From Drosophila pseudoobscura (taxonomy: Eukaryota; Arthropoda; Insecta; Diptera; Drosophilidae), in the NCBI RefSeq assembly GCF_009870125.1, contig NC_046680.1, positions 22,959,501-23,023,500 on the forward strand: 64,000 nucleotides of DNA, in the 5' to 3' direction. This document shows positions 10,977 to 20,859 of this stretch, one piece after another. The stretch's first letter is position 1. Each line of letters begins with the position of its first letter. Position numbers and translations under genes: made by a program. Under the pieces are notes generated by a model. The model was given only the letters and a program-made list of their open reading frames with translations, was not told the origin of the DNA and made no database searches.

Positions 10977-12324
10977 TATACAAGAAAAATGCTGATTTTT
11001 ATGTCATCTGATACTTTAATATTACTTCTCCCCACCGTTTAGATTAATCTGCCGCATCGTTTCATCGAATATTTAATTATTTTTAACTCACATTTATTAA
11101 CCCAGAAAAAATTTGTAGTTTCCCACTGTTGAATTACAAAATGGATTATGTACAAATAAAGAAGTTCGGAATGGATGAGCCTCTAAAAGAAAGCCTATTT
11201 ATTCAAGACCCTACAGAAGATCAGATGAAAATCATTTCTGCTTTGATTATAGTATATTTTCATTTATTTCATATTTTTTAGGTGTGTGTTTAAAATTCAC
11301 TTCTAGACGCATTTCATATTACAATTTTTATTTGTTTGTTGAAAACCTAAAAATCATCGTTGTTCACTTTGTGTTTGTTGTATTGTACGTTCTGCCTTGG
11401 CATTTTGCAGTTTATTTGCATTAATTAAGCGCTAATTGGTGTTTCTTTTTTTTTTTTTTTTGGGTAGATTCTCTTAGATTTGAGAGGCAACATTCATAAT
11501 AATTGACTTTTGAAAATTGCACCAAAGGATTTGCGGTTTTTTTTTTAAACGTAATAAATTGCAGCAGAAATGAGTAAGTAAGTAATTAATAATTTTGTAT
11601 TAAATACTAATTAGCTTAAATGGGAAACACTTGCGGATAATGTAATACGTAGATAATAGGATTAACAATCTCATAGGTACATATATATAATTATAGAATA
11701 TCCATAGTTTAAAGCACAGTGAATTTCGTTTGTTAACTGCGGTAGAGACAATCATAACACATAATACATAATACTTTCACGAGTGTGGAGGGAGAAGCTT
11801 AGACATTTTCTACAGATATGTGATACGCAGTAACAATAATAAAGTTAAGAATCGTTCCAAGTATTCAGTTTATAGTGTTTGTTGTAATTGTTAAAATAGT
11901 AATCGATTCAGGCAGCTGACAATACGCGCATGCTATATTTTTCGATTATTGCTTGACGCGTGTGGCTGTGCTGTGCAAATGGCGTGGATGTGTGGGAGGA
12001 CAAGGATGAGATGGGGGTAAACGTGGCCTAAACTAGGGAATGCTCTATATATAATACTATGTTCATGCATGCATGTGTGTATGTATATGCTTTGTATATA
12101 ACTATATTCTGATAAATTATTGTACTCTCTTGCTAGTGCCAAATGCCTTTTGGCCGCATTTTATAATTGTCCAATTGCCATTCCAATTCAAATCCATTCC
12201 CATATACGTGTGAGTATTTCGGAGCCGTAACATCGACTTTTAATTTTGACTTCTCTCCTTTCCATCTTCTGTCCAACATACGAGTATTTGGTTGAGATTA
12301 TTGCATTATATTGCGCGCGTTTAC
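10977..12324. other. convergent 3' region between the F-box gene and EndoB
   Basis: No coding region is visible. It holds the short possible last exon of the + gene from 11043 (stop 11045-11047), its AATAAA at 11155-11160, and reverse-complement polyadenylation signals (TTTATT) near 11266-11415 that could end a long EndoB 3' UTR. A poly(T) run lies at 11446-11461. Confidence 0.5.
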
Positions 12325-14517
12325 TTAGAGGGTGACGTCGGGCTCCTCATCGAGCATTTCGACAAAGGCCCGCGGAACGAGTCCCTTCATGAGGCCCTGC
12401 TTGGCGTACATATAGTCCTCGTTCACGGGCGAGCACTCGGTGACAAATATGACCTAGAGATGCACAAGATTAGACACGCGGGCCTATCAATGTCTCGGTT
12501 TTTACTCACCTCGTTCGCATTTAGATTGAGCTCAGTGTGATCCTTGGCGTCATAGGAGCAGAGGACACGAGCCCGTTGCATTTGATCCGTGTTGACATGC
12601 ATGGGCTGATTGGTCGGCCTGTGGGCGGATGCAGCCTGACTGCTGCTGTTATTGTTGCCCGAACCACGAGACGGCGACGGTCCGCCAGTTGCGCTGGACT
12701 TGTTGGCACTGGCGTTGCTCAGATCGAGCGGTATATATGGTGTCGGGCCTCCCAAGCTGATGGAATACGCAGAGGCAGATGCAGAGTTTAATGGACTTGA
12801 TTTGTGATTTGATTATGCTGCTCAGATGGATGGGAGGGGAGGCGCTCAACGGAAACCGGATAGGATTTGATTATGTGCAGGAACAACAATAAGAATAAGA
12901 GCGACGAAGTAAAAACCTGTCGCTTAAATTACGTATAGTTTTTTATATTTAATGTTAACTGGAGCCACCAAGCCAATGTATTTTGTATTACGATTAAACT
13001 GTTGATATGGCAGTCGTATCGAATTCAATGTTAAAGTCTTCCAGCAGGTTCGTTAGGGACTTGTCAATTTCAGTATCGCTATCTAGGGCTACTCCCACTA
13101 CGGAATCGGAATCACAGGAATGCATCGACACAGAGCTGGGAGGCCCACCATCAACATCTTCGCTATTGATGCGCAGGCGCGGCTTGGGATGCTGCATTCT
13201 GTAAGACCACAAACAATAACCGAAAGTGAGATGACCAGAGGCGCAATAGAGCTAGCTCAGGGACGGGACCGGGACCATCCTACACAGAGTGCACGAGACT
13301 TGCTGTTGGTGTCTAGTCGAGAGTCTTTGTTTGTCTGTTATCAGCATCATCATCTCCATTGATCACCATTACCATCTGATACTCACTTGGCCAGCTCCCG
13401 CTGCAGCTGTTCCATGACATCGCCGCACTGTTTGTAATAGCGCACCTGGGTCTGGATGAAGGCGTGCAGATGGCGCAGGTGGGAGGCCTGCGATGTGCTA
13501 ATACCGTCCAGCAGTAACTTGGTTATTTCCGACTGGCGGTCGAACTCCGCCTGGGCCACGCGCAGGTCGCGCTCCGCCTGTAAAGAAAGTACAAATTAAT
13601 GATCTGCTGCAGCATACTGTTAAGTGATGAGTAATAGGTATGGGCAAGGTCCAAGGTCTGATACCTGTTCCAAGGCAGCCTCTGGCGAGATGCCATCTTT
13701 CTATGAACCGTAATAAATCAAACCAACAATCCACACAGAGGCAGCGTAAAGTAATGTAGAAAAATATCGAAAGTCAATAATCCATTATGACCGCCCCCAC
13801 TGCCCCCTTTTCCGCCCACTCACCGACTGTTGGCCTAGCATGCTGCGCGCCTTCTTGACCCGGTTCTTGCAGGCGTCCAGATCCAAGCGCTTCGAATCGA
13901 GAATGCCGCGCTCTTTGCTAATCGTCTTCATCTCGCCCTCCAAGAATTTGCGCAACGGTTGCGTAAAACAAATGCCCGAGGTGGCAATGAAATCGTGCTC
14001 GCACTGGCCCAGTTTCTGCTCAGCCTGTCCGACCTTGATGAGGGCCTGACCGTAGGGCAAATCCTGTCCGAAGTCCCCGCCGGCCTCAATCATGTCCAGG
14101 GCCAGGTGTTCCAGGTTGCTTACTCGTTTGGGTTTTGACTTGTCGATCTTTTCGAATATGTAATCCTCGACACGGTTCTGTGGATTCGGTATCAGCACCG
14201 ATTCTGTGTCCTTGACGAGCTTTTCTGTCCATGCCTTGGTCACATCGGCACGTTCGGCGAGATTTTGAAAGTGCAAGTCGTATTCGGTGCGTTCGGTGGT
14301 GCCAAGCTTCTCCTCCGTCAGCTAGGGGAAAAAGGCAAAGAGCGTCAGTGCTGAGTGCTTGTATAGCCCCCAACCCAACCCCCAAAAAGCCCATTCATCC
14401 CCACCCGTTTTTTCTCGCACCCATCATTGATTTCTTTACCTGCACCACACGCGATATTGTGCTGCCTGCTTCCTTGACCAGGTTCTTCATGTTAAAATGG
14501 GGCAGATTTATGTTCAT
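12325..14517 (-). CDS. EndoB: endophilin B, BAR plus SH3 isoform
   Basis: Membrane-curvature protein of the SH3GLB family, acting in autophagy, mitochondrial and endosomal membrane remodelling (family knowledge). Exons on - are 14440-14517, 13824-14321, 13665-13700, 13387-13577, 12510-12756 and 12325-12453, giving about 392 residues. The N-terminus MNINLPHFNMKNLVKEAG is the amphipathic H0 helix. The N-BAR domain follows (EKLGTTERTEYDLHFQNL..., VEDYIFEKID, ERGILDSKRLDLDACKNR). A Ser/Asn-rich linker precedes an SH3 domain split across the last two exons (RARVLCSYDAKDHTELNLNANE then VIFVTECSP...GLVPRAFVEML). The third exon is only 36 nt. The SH3 lacks the usual tryptophan after the n-Src loop (NEDYMYA instead). 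The reading frame closes perfectly at every junction. Confidence 0.92.
12994..13198 (-). CDS. EndoB: alternative last exon of EndoB (no SH3)
   Basis: An acceptor (TCTTACAG) at 13199-13200 opens an exon in the same phase as the SH3-bearing route. It adds 68 codons (starts K-MQHPKPRLRINSEDVDGG, acidic and Ser-rich, ends TTAISTV) before a stop at 12994-12996. Use of this exon would give a BAR-only protein of about 335 residues. Protein-like composition, correct phase and a good acceptor support it, but expression is not shown by sequence. The CDS entry for the SH3 form describes the shared upstream exons. Confidence 0.7.
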
Positions 14518-14735
14518 TGTAGAGTTGTTGTTCTTCCTTCCAGCCACTAACGGTTATTAATTAATTTTATTTCTTTCTTAGATTTGTTTGTATTTATTTT
14601 GCAAGCTCTTCCCACAGCGGATTTATCGTTAAAATATACCGTACGACCCTCAGAAATATACCAAAATATACCGTCTCATTTTAAAAATATACCGTAAATA
14701 CACTGACAAATTCAAGTTATATTTTACATATTCCT
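14518..14735. promoter_or_regulatory. EndoB: EndoB promoter region with ATATACCG repeats
   Basis: Directly upstream of the EndoB start codon. It contains several copies of AATATACCG/AATATACC at 14631-14695 within an ~100-bp stretch that also occurs upstream of PUS3 (28474-28563). The role as a promoter is inferred from position. Confidence 0.45.
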
Positions 14736-14740
14736 CGTTT

Positions 14741-15885
14741 TTGATATTCCGTGGAATATTACTAGCTATATAGAATTATCCGATAATTTTATCCGATTAA
14801 TGAATCAATTTTCTACTTGACCGGCACATTAAATACTTGGCCCTTGATTGTTTTTGCCTCAATTTTGGTTTCTCAACAACAATATAGCGATTCGTATGAT
14901 GGAAAACCGAGTTCAACTACACGAGGTAAATGGCGGAATATATTAACGATTGTAAATTCTTATAGATCCATCCTATCCTTCCCTTTAAGTTGCCAAACCC
15001 CACGAATCTTTCATCTGAACTGCGCTAAAATGATTACCCCCTTGGCTTATAAAAGGTTAATAGTTCTCCGGCAAGCATTGAAACCATATTGCTTAATTTT
15101 GATGTTCCGTCAAATATAATAAGCTACATAGAACAGTTAGCCATGCCCACATAATTTTATCCCATTGATGAATAAATTTTCTACAAGATTGGATAAATTT
15201 TAATCCTTGCTTTTATTGTATTTTGTCTAAAACAAGGTTTAAACAAACAAGTCCAATCAAAAAAACAGTCGCAATGTTACTGGTATTTGACAAGATGCGT
15301 GTATAGGCTTTTGTGCACCCTATTTCGTTAGTTTTAAATGAAGATAAAACGTAATTTGTAAAGACCTTTTCTCAAATTGATATTCTTTAGACATATTCAA
15401 GTACAGTATTAGTATCTTGTATATATTTATCTCAATCCTGATACCTCATACATAACGGAGCTTGGGATAACAAACATTTTCTCAAATCTATCATATCCTT
15501 TTCCCTAGGGTATGACAATTAATGTTGCCTGGAATCATTGTTGTCAACCGGTTATTACGACTAATTCGTGGTTATTTTTTCTTCCGTCGAATATTACTAG
15601 CTATATAGAACATTTATCCATGCCCACATAATTTTACCCGATTAGTGAATCTATTTCCTAATGGACTGGTTTATTTTTAACACTTGCTTTTATTGCATTT
15701 TGCGTAAAAAATGGTTTTAGCGAAAATGACCAAAAAAAAAAACGAAAGAGGATATTCCGTCGAATATTATTAGATAGATAAAACATTTCGCCGATTATAT
15801 CCGATTAATGAATCAATTTTTTACTTGACAGGCTTATTCTAAATACTATCTTTTATTGGATCTTGTCTAAAAAAATGTTTCAGCT
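14741..15885. repeat. four-unit degenerate repeat block
   Basis: A core motif appears four times in the same orientation, near 14741, 15099, 15579 and 15751. Each copy has GATATTCCGTCGAATATTA-like sequence, then TAGCTATATAGAACATT, then ATAATTTTATCCGATTAATG, then AATCAATTTTCTAC, and in three copies CTTTTATTG(T/C)ATTTTGTCT. Spacing is irregular (about 360, 480 and 170 bp). No coding potential was seen. It could be an old transposon array or a diverged satellite. Confidence 0.7.
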
Positions 15886-16142
15886 AAATATGTCGAGCAA
15901 AAGAGAGATATATGTTTGCTTATTCCTTGGTTCAAGTTGCTGGAATAGAGATATATATGTACATATGTATGTACATAGATTCTGCGTAGGTGCATCATAC
16001 ATACATACATATGTGTGTTTCTATACCCTATGCTCTGATATACCTTCTAACGGGTTAAGCATTGTTTCATTTAAATTTGATTTTTATTAAAAGCTATGGA
16101 TATTTAAATTCTAAGATTGATACTGTAAAGGGGCGGCCGTGG
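15886..16142. other. intergenic, MED16 3' end
   Basis: Short spacer with TACATATG-rich microsatellite-like sequence near 15955-16010. The reverse-complement AATAAA (TTTATT) at 16083-16088 fits as the MED16 polyadenylation signal, 55 nt beyond its stop. Confidence 0.5.
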
Positions 16143-18560
16143 CTAATTAATCTGCTTCCAGAAGCCGCCGCAATGGCAATGCAGCCACTTGTTGAACCAG
16201 GCCTTCAGAGCCGAAGTCTTGGCCACTTTGTTAGCATTGTTGACGAAGACGAAACCACAGCGGGCGCACCTTCTGATGGTGGTGGGATGGGCGCCGAGCT
16301 GAAGATTGCTGACGCCATCTTTCACCGACTTGGCGAAGACCACATTCTCCACTTCCATGTCCTGTAGGCACTTCGGCTCTACAAGGGAGGTGAACATGAG
16401 ATGACCCGACTTCACTGCAGCAAATCCCTGGGCACTGAGCAGCGTGGTGGGATTGAACTTGTTTAGCTGAGGAATGAGAAGCTGCTTCGATAAAAGACTG
16501 CACTCGTCCAAGAGCATCTCGTCCGGCTCCGCGGTGTTCTGGGCCAGGCGCGTGAGCAGGCGGAACAGGATGACCAGCACGTCAATGTTGTCCATGGTCT
16601 TGGTGTAGACGGGCAGGCATTGTGTGTTCAGCAGGCCCCAGATGCGTATCATGACGAGCAACTCCCTTAGGCTGCTAATAGCGTTAATATCCCGGCTGAT
16701 GTCATAGCTGGGACGCTTCCCGGACAGCTTGCATTTCATCACCTCTTCAGGTAGCATGTTGAGCATGTTGAGCGCCAGATCGGTGACCCATTGAATCAGT
16801 TGCTGCAAGCTCTGCAGCATCACTGGTTCCACTGTGAAGTCCTTGGCATCCAGGTTTAGCATCACTGTGTCCACGTCTGGTATGGACTCGTTCAGCTTCG
16901 TCGTCAGATTATCGGCGGGTCCCTTGTCCTGGTAACCTAGGTCGGAGGGGCGCAGAAGACTCTTGAAAGTGGTGGATATGGCATGGAGGATGATTAGATT
17001 GTCAAACTCCTGCTGCTGCACACGACAGAGATTGCTCTTGAGGGCCAGGAAGTTGGCATAATAGTAGTTCTTCACATACGATGGCTGGCGCGAAAAGTTA
17101 TCCGTCAGCTTCTCCACCAGGGGCTCCAGGTTCCCCAGGTTCAGGAGTAGTACATCACTGGCATCGCAGCCTGTGACAATGCAGTACTCCAGCAGGAGCA
17201 GTGCGGATCCACTCTGTTTCAGCAGTGGCGCTTGCATGGCATACAGCTGGGCGTGAGCATCGAAGATCAGGAGCATTTGACTGGTGGGAGTGAGGTCCCC
17301 GCTCACAAATTTCACTCCACTGCCGTCGGTCACTTTATCGAACTGCGTGTGGTTCAGTTGCTTCAGAGAATTAGGCTCCAGGACCTGGACACTGTTATCC
17401 TGGAGTATCGCATAGACCGGAGAGCATTCCGCCGTGGACGGCATGAGGCGTGAGAGACAGATATCGGCAAGTGGAGCATTCAAATGGAGCTTTGCCACCT
17501 GCTCCCAACTCTCCGACTGCACGAATTCGTTGCCCTTATTGGAACCGCCTCCCTGGAGCAGGGCGTGGACACTCTGACGCCTGCGCGTGAGGGTCCACTG
17601 CTCCAGCAAACTGCCTCCCTCCGTACAGGAGTATGCTATGAAGATCACGTCGTCATTGGCCACCCGCGTCCACTTAAGGTGACTGATGAGCTTGCCCTCC
17701 AGCGGATTGAGGAATATACTTGCCTGCGACTCGGACTTGATGGCCATGTGCTGCTCTAGGCCCAGGTCTCCTTCCATCATCAGGGAGATCTTGAAACACT
17801 GCACGAGCTGTTGCTGCCAGCCGCAACTGAAAGCTACACTGACAGCCCCCGAGGGACTCGGGGCCATGCTGCAGTGCTCTATGAAGCTTCTGGAGATGCC
17901 AATGCTATGCATAACGGGTGTTAGCTCAACAATCTCATTGCCGGCGCTCTCAGCACTGGAGAACTTTTGGAACAAGGGTAGGCTGAATGACCCCAGGAGG
18001 CCAGATGATGTCAGCAGAATGCAGCCTTCGCTGGCAACCCCGCCGAAGCCACTGAGCGTGGGACGCTGCTCCAGGCGCTCAAACTTCTCTGCGTAGTATG
18101 TGTGCTCCTTCTTCTGAGGATTGAACAGGACTCCCTTGCCGTTGTGGAAGAACTTGGCCTCTATGATGTCCTCGCTGGGGACGTTGGCATGGTATTGCAG
18201 AAGCCAGATGTTGATGGACTGATTCTTGGGCTGCCAAATCTCGACGCGTCCGCCGACATAGCCGAGCAGCAGTTTCTCCCCGTTGGCACTCCACTCGAGC
18301 ACATTGATCAGCGACTTCGAGGAGCAAACCTTGTAGTACTCCCACGGCGTCACAATGTCGCAGACATACACATGACTGTTGCTGGTCCCCACAGCCACCC
18401 CAGCACTGTTGCTGTCCCCGGGGCCATGGGAAACAATGGCGCTTTGGAGCGAGCTGAACGCGATAATGTTGCGGGCCGAGACAGAGCATAGCACCACTTT
18501 TTGGGGAAACACGCTGTCCTTGCCGAACTCCTTGCTCTCCACTTTGTAGAGAATCGTCAT
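16143..18560 (-). CDS. MED16: Mediator complex subunit 16
   Basis: A single uninterrupted frame of 805 residues. MED16 (TRAP95) sits in the Mediator tail module in the nucleus and relays activator signals to RNA polymerase II (family knowledge). The N-terminal half has WD40-like beta-propeller features (VLEWSANGEKLLLGYVGGRV, VEIWQP). The C-terminus shows the diagnostic zinc-ribbon-like pattern C-A-R-C-G ... W-x-C-x-C-G-G-F-W, matching the Cys pairs known at the end of animal MED16. Length is close to the ~800-880 residues of the family. The start MTILYKVESKEF is the first ATG of the frame, with no sign of upstream exons. The gene is intronless here and ends with a polyadenylation signal 55 nt downstream. 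Confidence 0.93.
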   Translation of the reverse strand: MTILYKVESKEFGKDSVFPQKVVLCSVSARNIIAFSSLQSAIVSHGPGDSNSAGVAVGTSNSHVYVCDIVTPWEYYKVCSSKSLINVLEWSANGEKLLLGYVGGRVEIWQPKNQSINIWLLQYHANVPSEDIIEAKFFHNGKGVLFNPQKKEHTYYAEKFERLEQRPTLSGFGGVASEGCILLTSSGLLGSFSLPLFQKFSSAESAGNEIVELTPVMHSIGISRSFIEHCSMAPSPSGAVSVAFSCGWQQQLVQCFKISLMMEGDLGLEQHMAIKSESQASIFLNPLEGKLISHLKWTRVANDDVIFIAYSCTEGGSLLEQWTLTRRRQSVHALLQGGGSNKGNEFVQSESWEQVAKLHLNAPLADICLSRLMPSTAECSPVYAILQDNSVQVLEPNSLKQLNHTQFDKVTDGSGVKFVSGDLTPTSQMLLIFDAHAQLYAMQAPLLKQSGSALLLLEYCIVTGCDASDVLLLNLGNLEPLVEKLTDNFSRQPSYVKNYYYANFLALKSNLCRVQQQEFDNLIILHAISTTFKSLLRPSDLGYQDKGPADNLTTKLNESIPDVDTVMLNLDAKDFTVEPVMLQSLQQLIQWVTDLALNMLNMLPEEVMKCKLSGKRPSYDISRDINAISSLRELLVMIRIWGLLNTQCLPVYTKTMDNIDVLVILFRLLTRLAQNTAEPDEMLLDECSLLSKQLLIPQLNKFNPTTLLSAQGFAAVKSGHLMFTSLVEPKCLQDMEVENVVFAKSVKDGVSNLQLGAHPTTIRRCARCGFVFVNNANKVAKTSALKAWFNKWLHCHCGGFWKQIN

Positions 18561-19362
18561 TTTTCAGCGTAAACAAAACAATACGGCAAAAGCATAGAGG
18601 TGGACAAGCCGCCCTGTCAGTGACGCTGTAAATATCGAAACTAATCCGATGGTTGTATTCCACTAGACTTATCCACGCCAAGACAAGACAAGTCGAGTCT
18701 GAAAAAAGACATACCGATAAATTTTGTTATGCTCCTGAGATTGGAGCAACATCCTTGATTTGGTAGACTCCTTATCAAGGACCAAGGATACTTTCTGCAG
18801 TCATATGTATCCTATTTTCTCCGTTATTTGTGGGGTCGTTCCATTGGTTCCTGTAATTGGAAGAATATCCTTTATCCTTTGTTAAACTCAAGCAAGCCCA
18901 ACCGGTCGTATATATCCGATGCTCTGCAAGCATGATTTTTCATCAAAACTTAGCTTAGTATAAATGACTAAACAAGAGGAAAACATTGGTATCTATGGTA
19001 TGGTTAGTGCTAGAACGCAGGGAATATCGGTAAAGCACACATCGTATAATCACATCACTACATCCCATCGATATCTTTCAGCGTTTTTTTTTTTAAATTA
19101 TCTATTTCATGAAGTAATTGGTACTTAATTAACAATAATTACAGTCAAATGAAGAAATCGGCACAGAACAGCACAGCACAGCTTATCGGATTTAGTTTGA
19201 CAACAGCAGCAGGATCCAAACAAAAGCCGCAGCGCAAACCGGCTTTGTTGTTATCGTTGAATCTGTTTGGAGTGTTTTCCAAAGTTTATTGAACTCCAAC
19301 ACAGCGTACATTAACTTACGGCAATAAATATGTACACAATTAAGATTAAGCCTAACTAAAAC
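18561..19362. other. intergenic region between MED16 and the BTB gene
   Basis: Non-coding. It contains the MED16 5' flank, with near-DRE motifs (AAATATCGAAA at 18632, CATCGATATC near 19067), a poly(T) run at 19085, and the polyadenylation signal of the BTB gene (TTTATT at 19285-19290 on +). Confidence 0.5.
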
Positions 19363-20634
19363 CTACACCAGGTTGGCGTAGCGCAGGCCCTTGACCAAAC
19401 TGCCGATGAAGCTGTCGCTGTCGATGAAGCGAATGCCATCGGCGATACAGGACTGCAGGCTGCAAGGATATTCTGCACCGTATGCGCTTCCGTCCCAGCG
19501 TATCTGCAGTTCGTAGGACAGCTCCGGGGTGAGTACACACGCCTCCTCGCGGCGCCATCTTAGGTGCAAGTCGCAGTTATATTTTGTGCTCTGATTTTGA
19601 ATGACATGACTCCACACGGGATTGGTGGGCGCGTCCTCGCCGTCCGCCGGCAACTCGCAAAGGTCCAGCCGCAGGGACTCGCGATATTCCAGAGGCAGCT
19701 GAACGTGGCCAAAGGTGCTGGTCAGGTTGGGGGGCAGGCGGCTGTTCAGAACCACTCCCATGAGAGAGATGAAGCGAGGGCTCTTCAGGCGGAGACGCCA
19801 CACGGGAGACTCTGCATCTACGGTAAACGGCCGGCAGGCCTTGTAGTAGCAGCGCTCTACTGAGACAATCGGAGCCGGAGCAGGAGATTGCACTTCATTA
19901 GAAGCATTCACGGGCCACGAGTTCGCCTCTGGCCCCAGGCCGTGAACAACCAAGCCCGCATCGCTAGGACCAAGGCCCAGTTGCTCACACTCCTGCTGGG
20001 TCCACTCGTAGACATACCAAATGAGTAGCTTGTGCGGCTCTTTGCAGGCGGCTATGATCGTTTTGACGCACTCCTTAGACACGTGGACATAGTGCTCCTT
20101 CAGATGGGTCATGTACTGGGCATTGCTCACGCAGCAGCGCATGAAGAAGGTCATGCAGACCTCCAGCAGACTATCCAGTCCCATGCACACACTCAGCTCC
20201 AGAGCCGGCAGAATGTTGGAGAAGCGCAGCTTCCTGGTGATGGCCACCAGGGAGTCGGCTATCAGCTGGTCCAGCAGATACTTCTCTGCCGCATAGTACA
20301 GCTCAATGCAGGCTACCAGCTCCAGGTTGTTGTAGTCCACGCTGCCCGTGTAAATGTAGTCGACCAGGACTTTGAAAATGGCCGCACTAATGTCGTGTAT
20401 CTCGATCTCGGGCTCATTCTCATGCATTGGTCCGAAAAACATGGCCTCAAACACGGGACTGGCGGCACTCAGGATCAGTTTGTGGCACTTAAGCTGCTCC
20501 TCGCACACGTGGAAAACGCAGTCCGTGTACTTCTCCCCGTGCAAAAGCTCGGCATAGCGACGCCCCAGCAGGTTGCCCACGCTAGCCTGCTCCTTGTGAT
20601 GGGTCTCGGCCAGTTCCACAGTAGAGCTGCTCAT
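19363..20634 (-). CDS. BTB/POZ-BACK domain protein
   Basis: About 423 residues from MSSSTVELAETHHK. The BTB fold starts near residue 30 (YTDCVFHVCEEQLKCHKLIL, SAASPVFEAMFFGPM, AAIFKVLVDYIYTG). A helical BACK-like region follows (SNILPALELSVCMGLDSLL, HVSKECVKTIIAACKEP, LLIWYVYEWTQQECEQLGL). The C-terminal ~170 residues are beta-rich and only loosely like a PHR domain. BTB-BACK proteins usually bring substrates to Cullin-3 ubiquitin ligases; that role here is inferred. The ATG at 20632-20634 directly follows a strong acceptor (TCCTCTTTCAG), so a 5' untranslated intron is likely. The open frame runs upstream to 20730 and would add a hydrophobic N-terminus if the intron were kept. No exact orthologue was recognised. 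Confidence 0.82.
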   Translation of the reverse strand: MSSSTVELAETHHKEQASVGNLLGRRYAELLHGEKYTDCVFHVCEEQLKCHKLILSAASPVFEAMFFGPMHENEPEIEIHDISAAIFKVLVDYIYTGSVDYNNLELVACIELYYAAEKYLLDQLIADSLVAITRKLRFSNILPALELSVCMGLDSLLEVCMTFFMRCCVSNAQYMTHLKEHYVHVSKECVKTIIAACKEPHKLLIWYVYEWTQQECEQLGLGPSDAGLVVHGLGPEANSWPVNASNEVQSPAPAPIVSVERCYYKACRPFTVDAESPVWRLRLKSPRFISLMGVVLNSRLPPNLTSTFGHVQLPLEYRESLRLDLCELPADGEDAPTNPVWSHVIQNQSTKYNCDLHLRWRREEACVLTPELSYELQIRWDGSAYGAEYPCSLQSCIADGIRFIDSDSFIGSLVKGLRYANLV

Positions 20635-20859
20635 CTGAAAGAGGAGAAAGGCCATGAATATGGAAAAAAAGAGATAGGGAACTGAACCGGTTGCCAATTT
20701 GCCCGTGCCCGTGCCCGGCCGGGCCATCAATCATGCTTTAGATAATAGAAACTATTTCGGGTCGGGCGAATAGAAAGCAAGAAGCGGCGAAAAATCGTCA
20801 AGAGCAGACGAAAACGAGGGGGAACGTTGTGAGTTGCTGCGGACACCGCAACTCTACGG

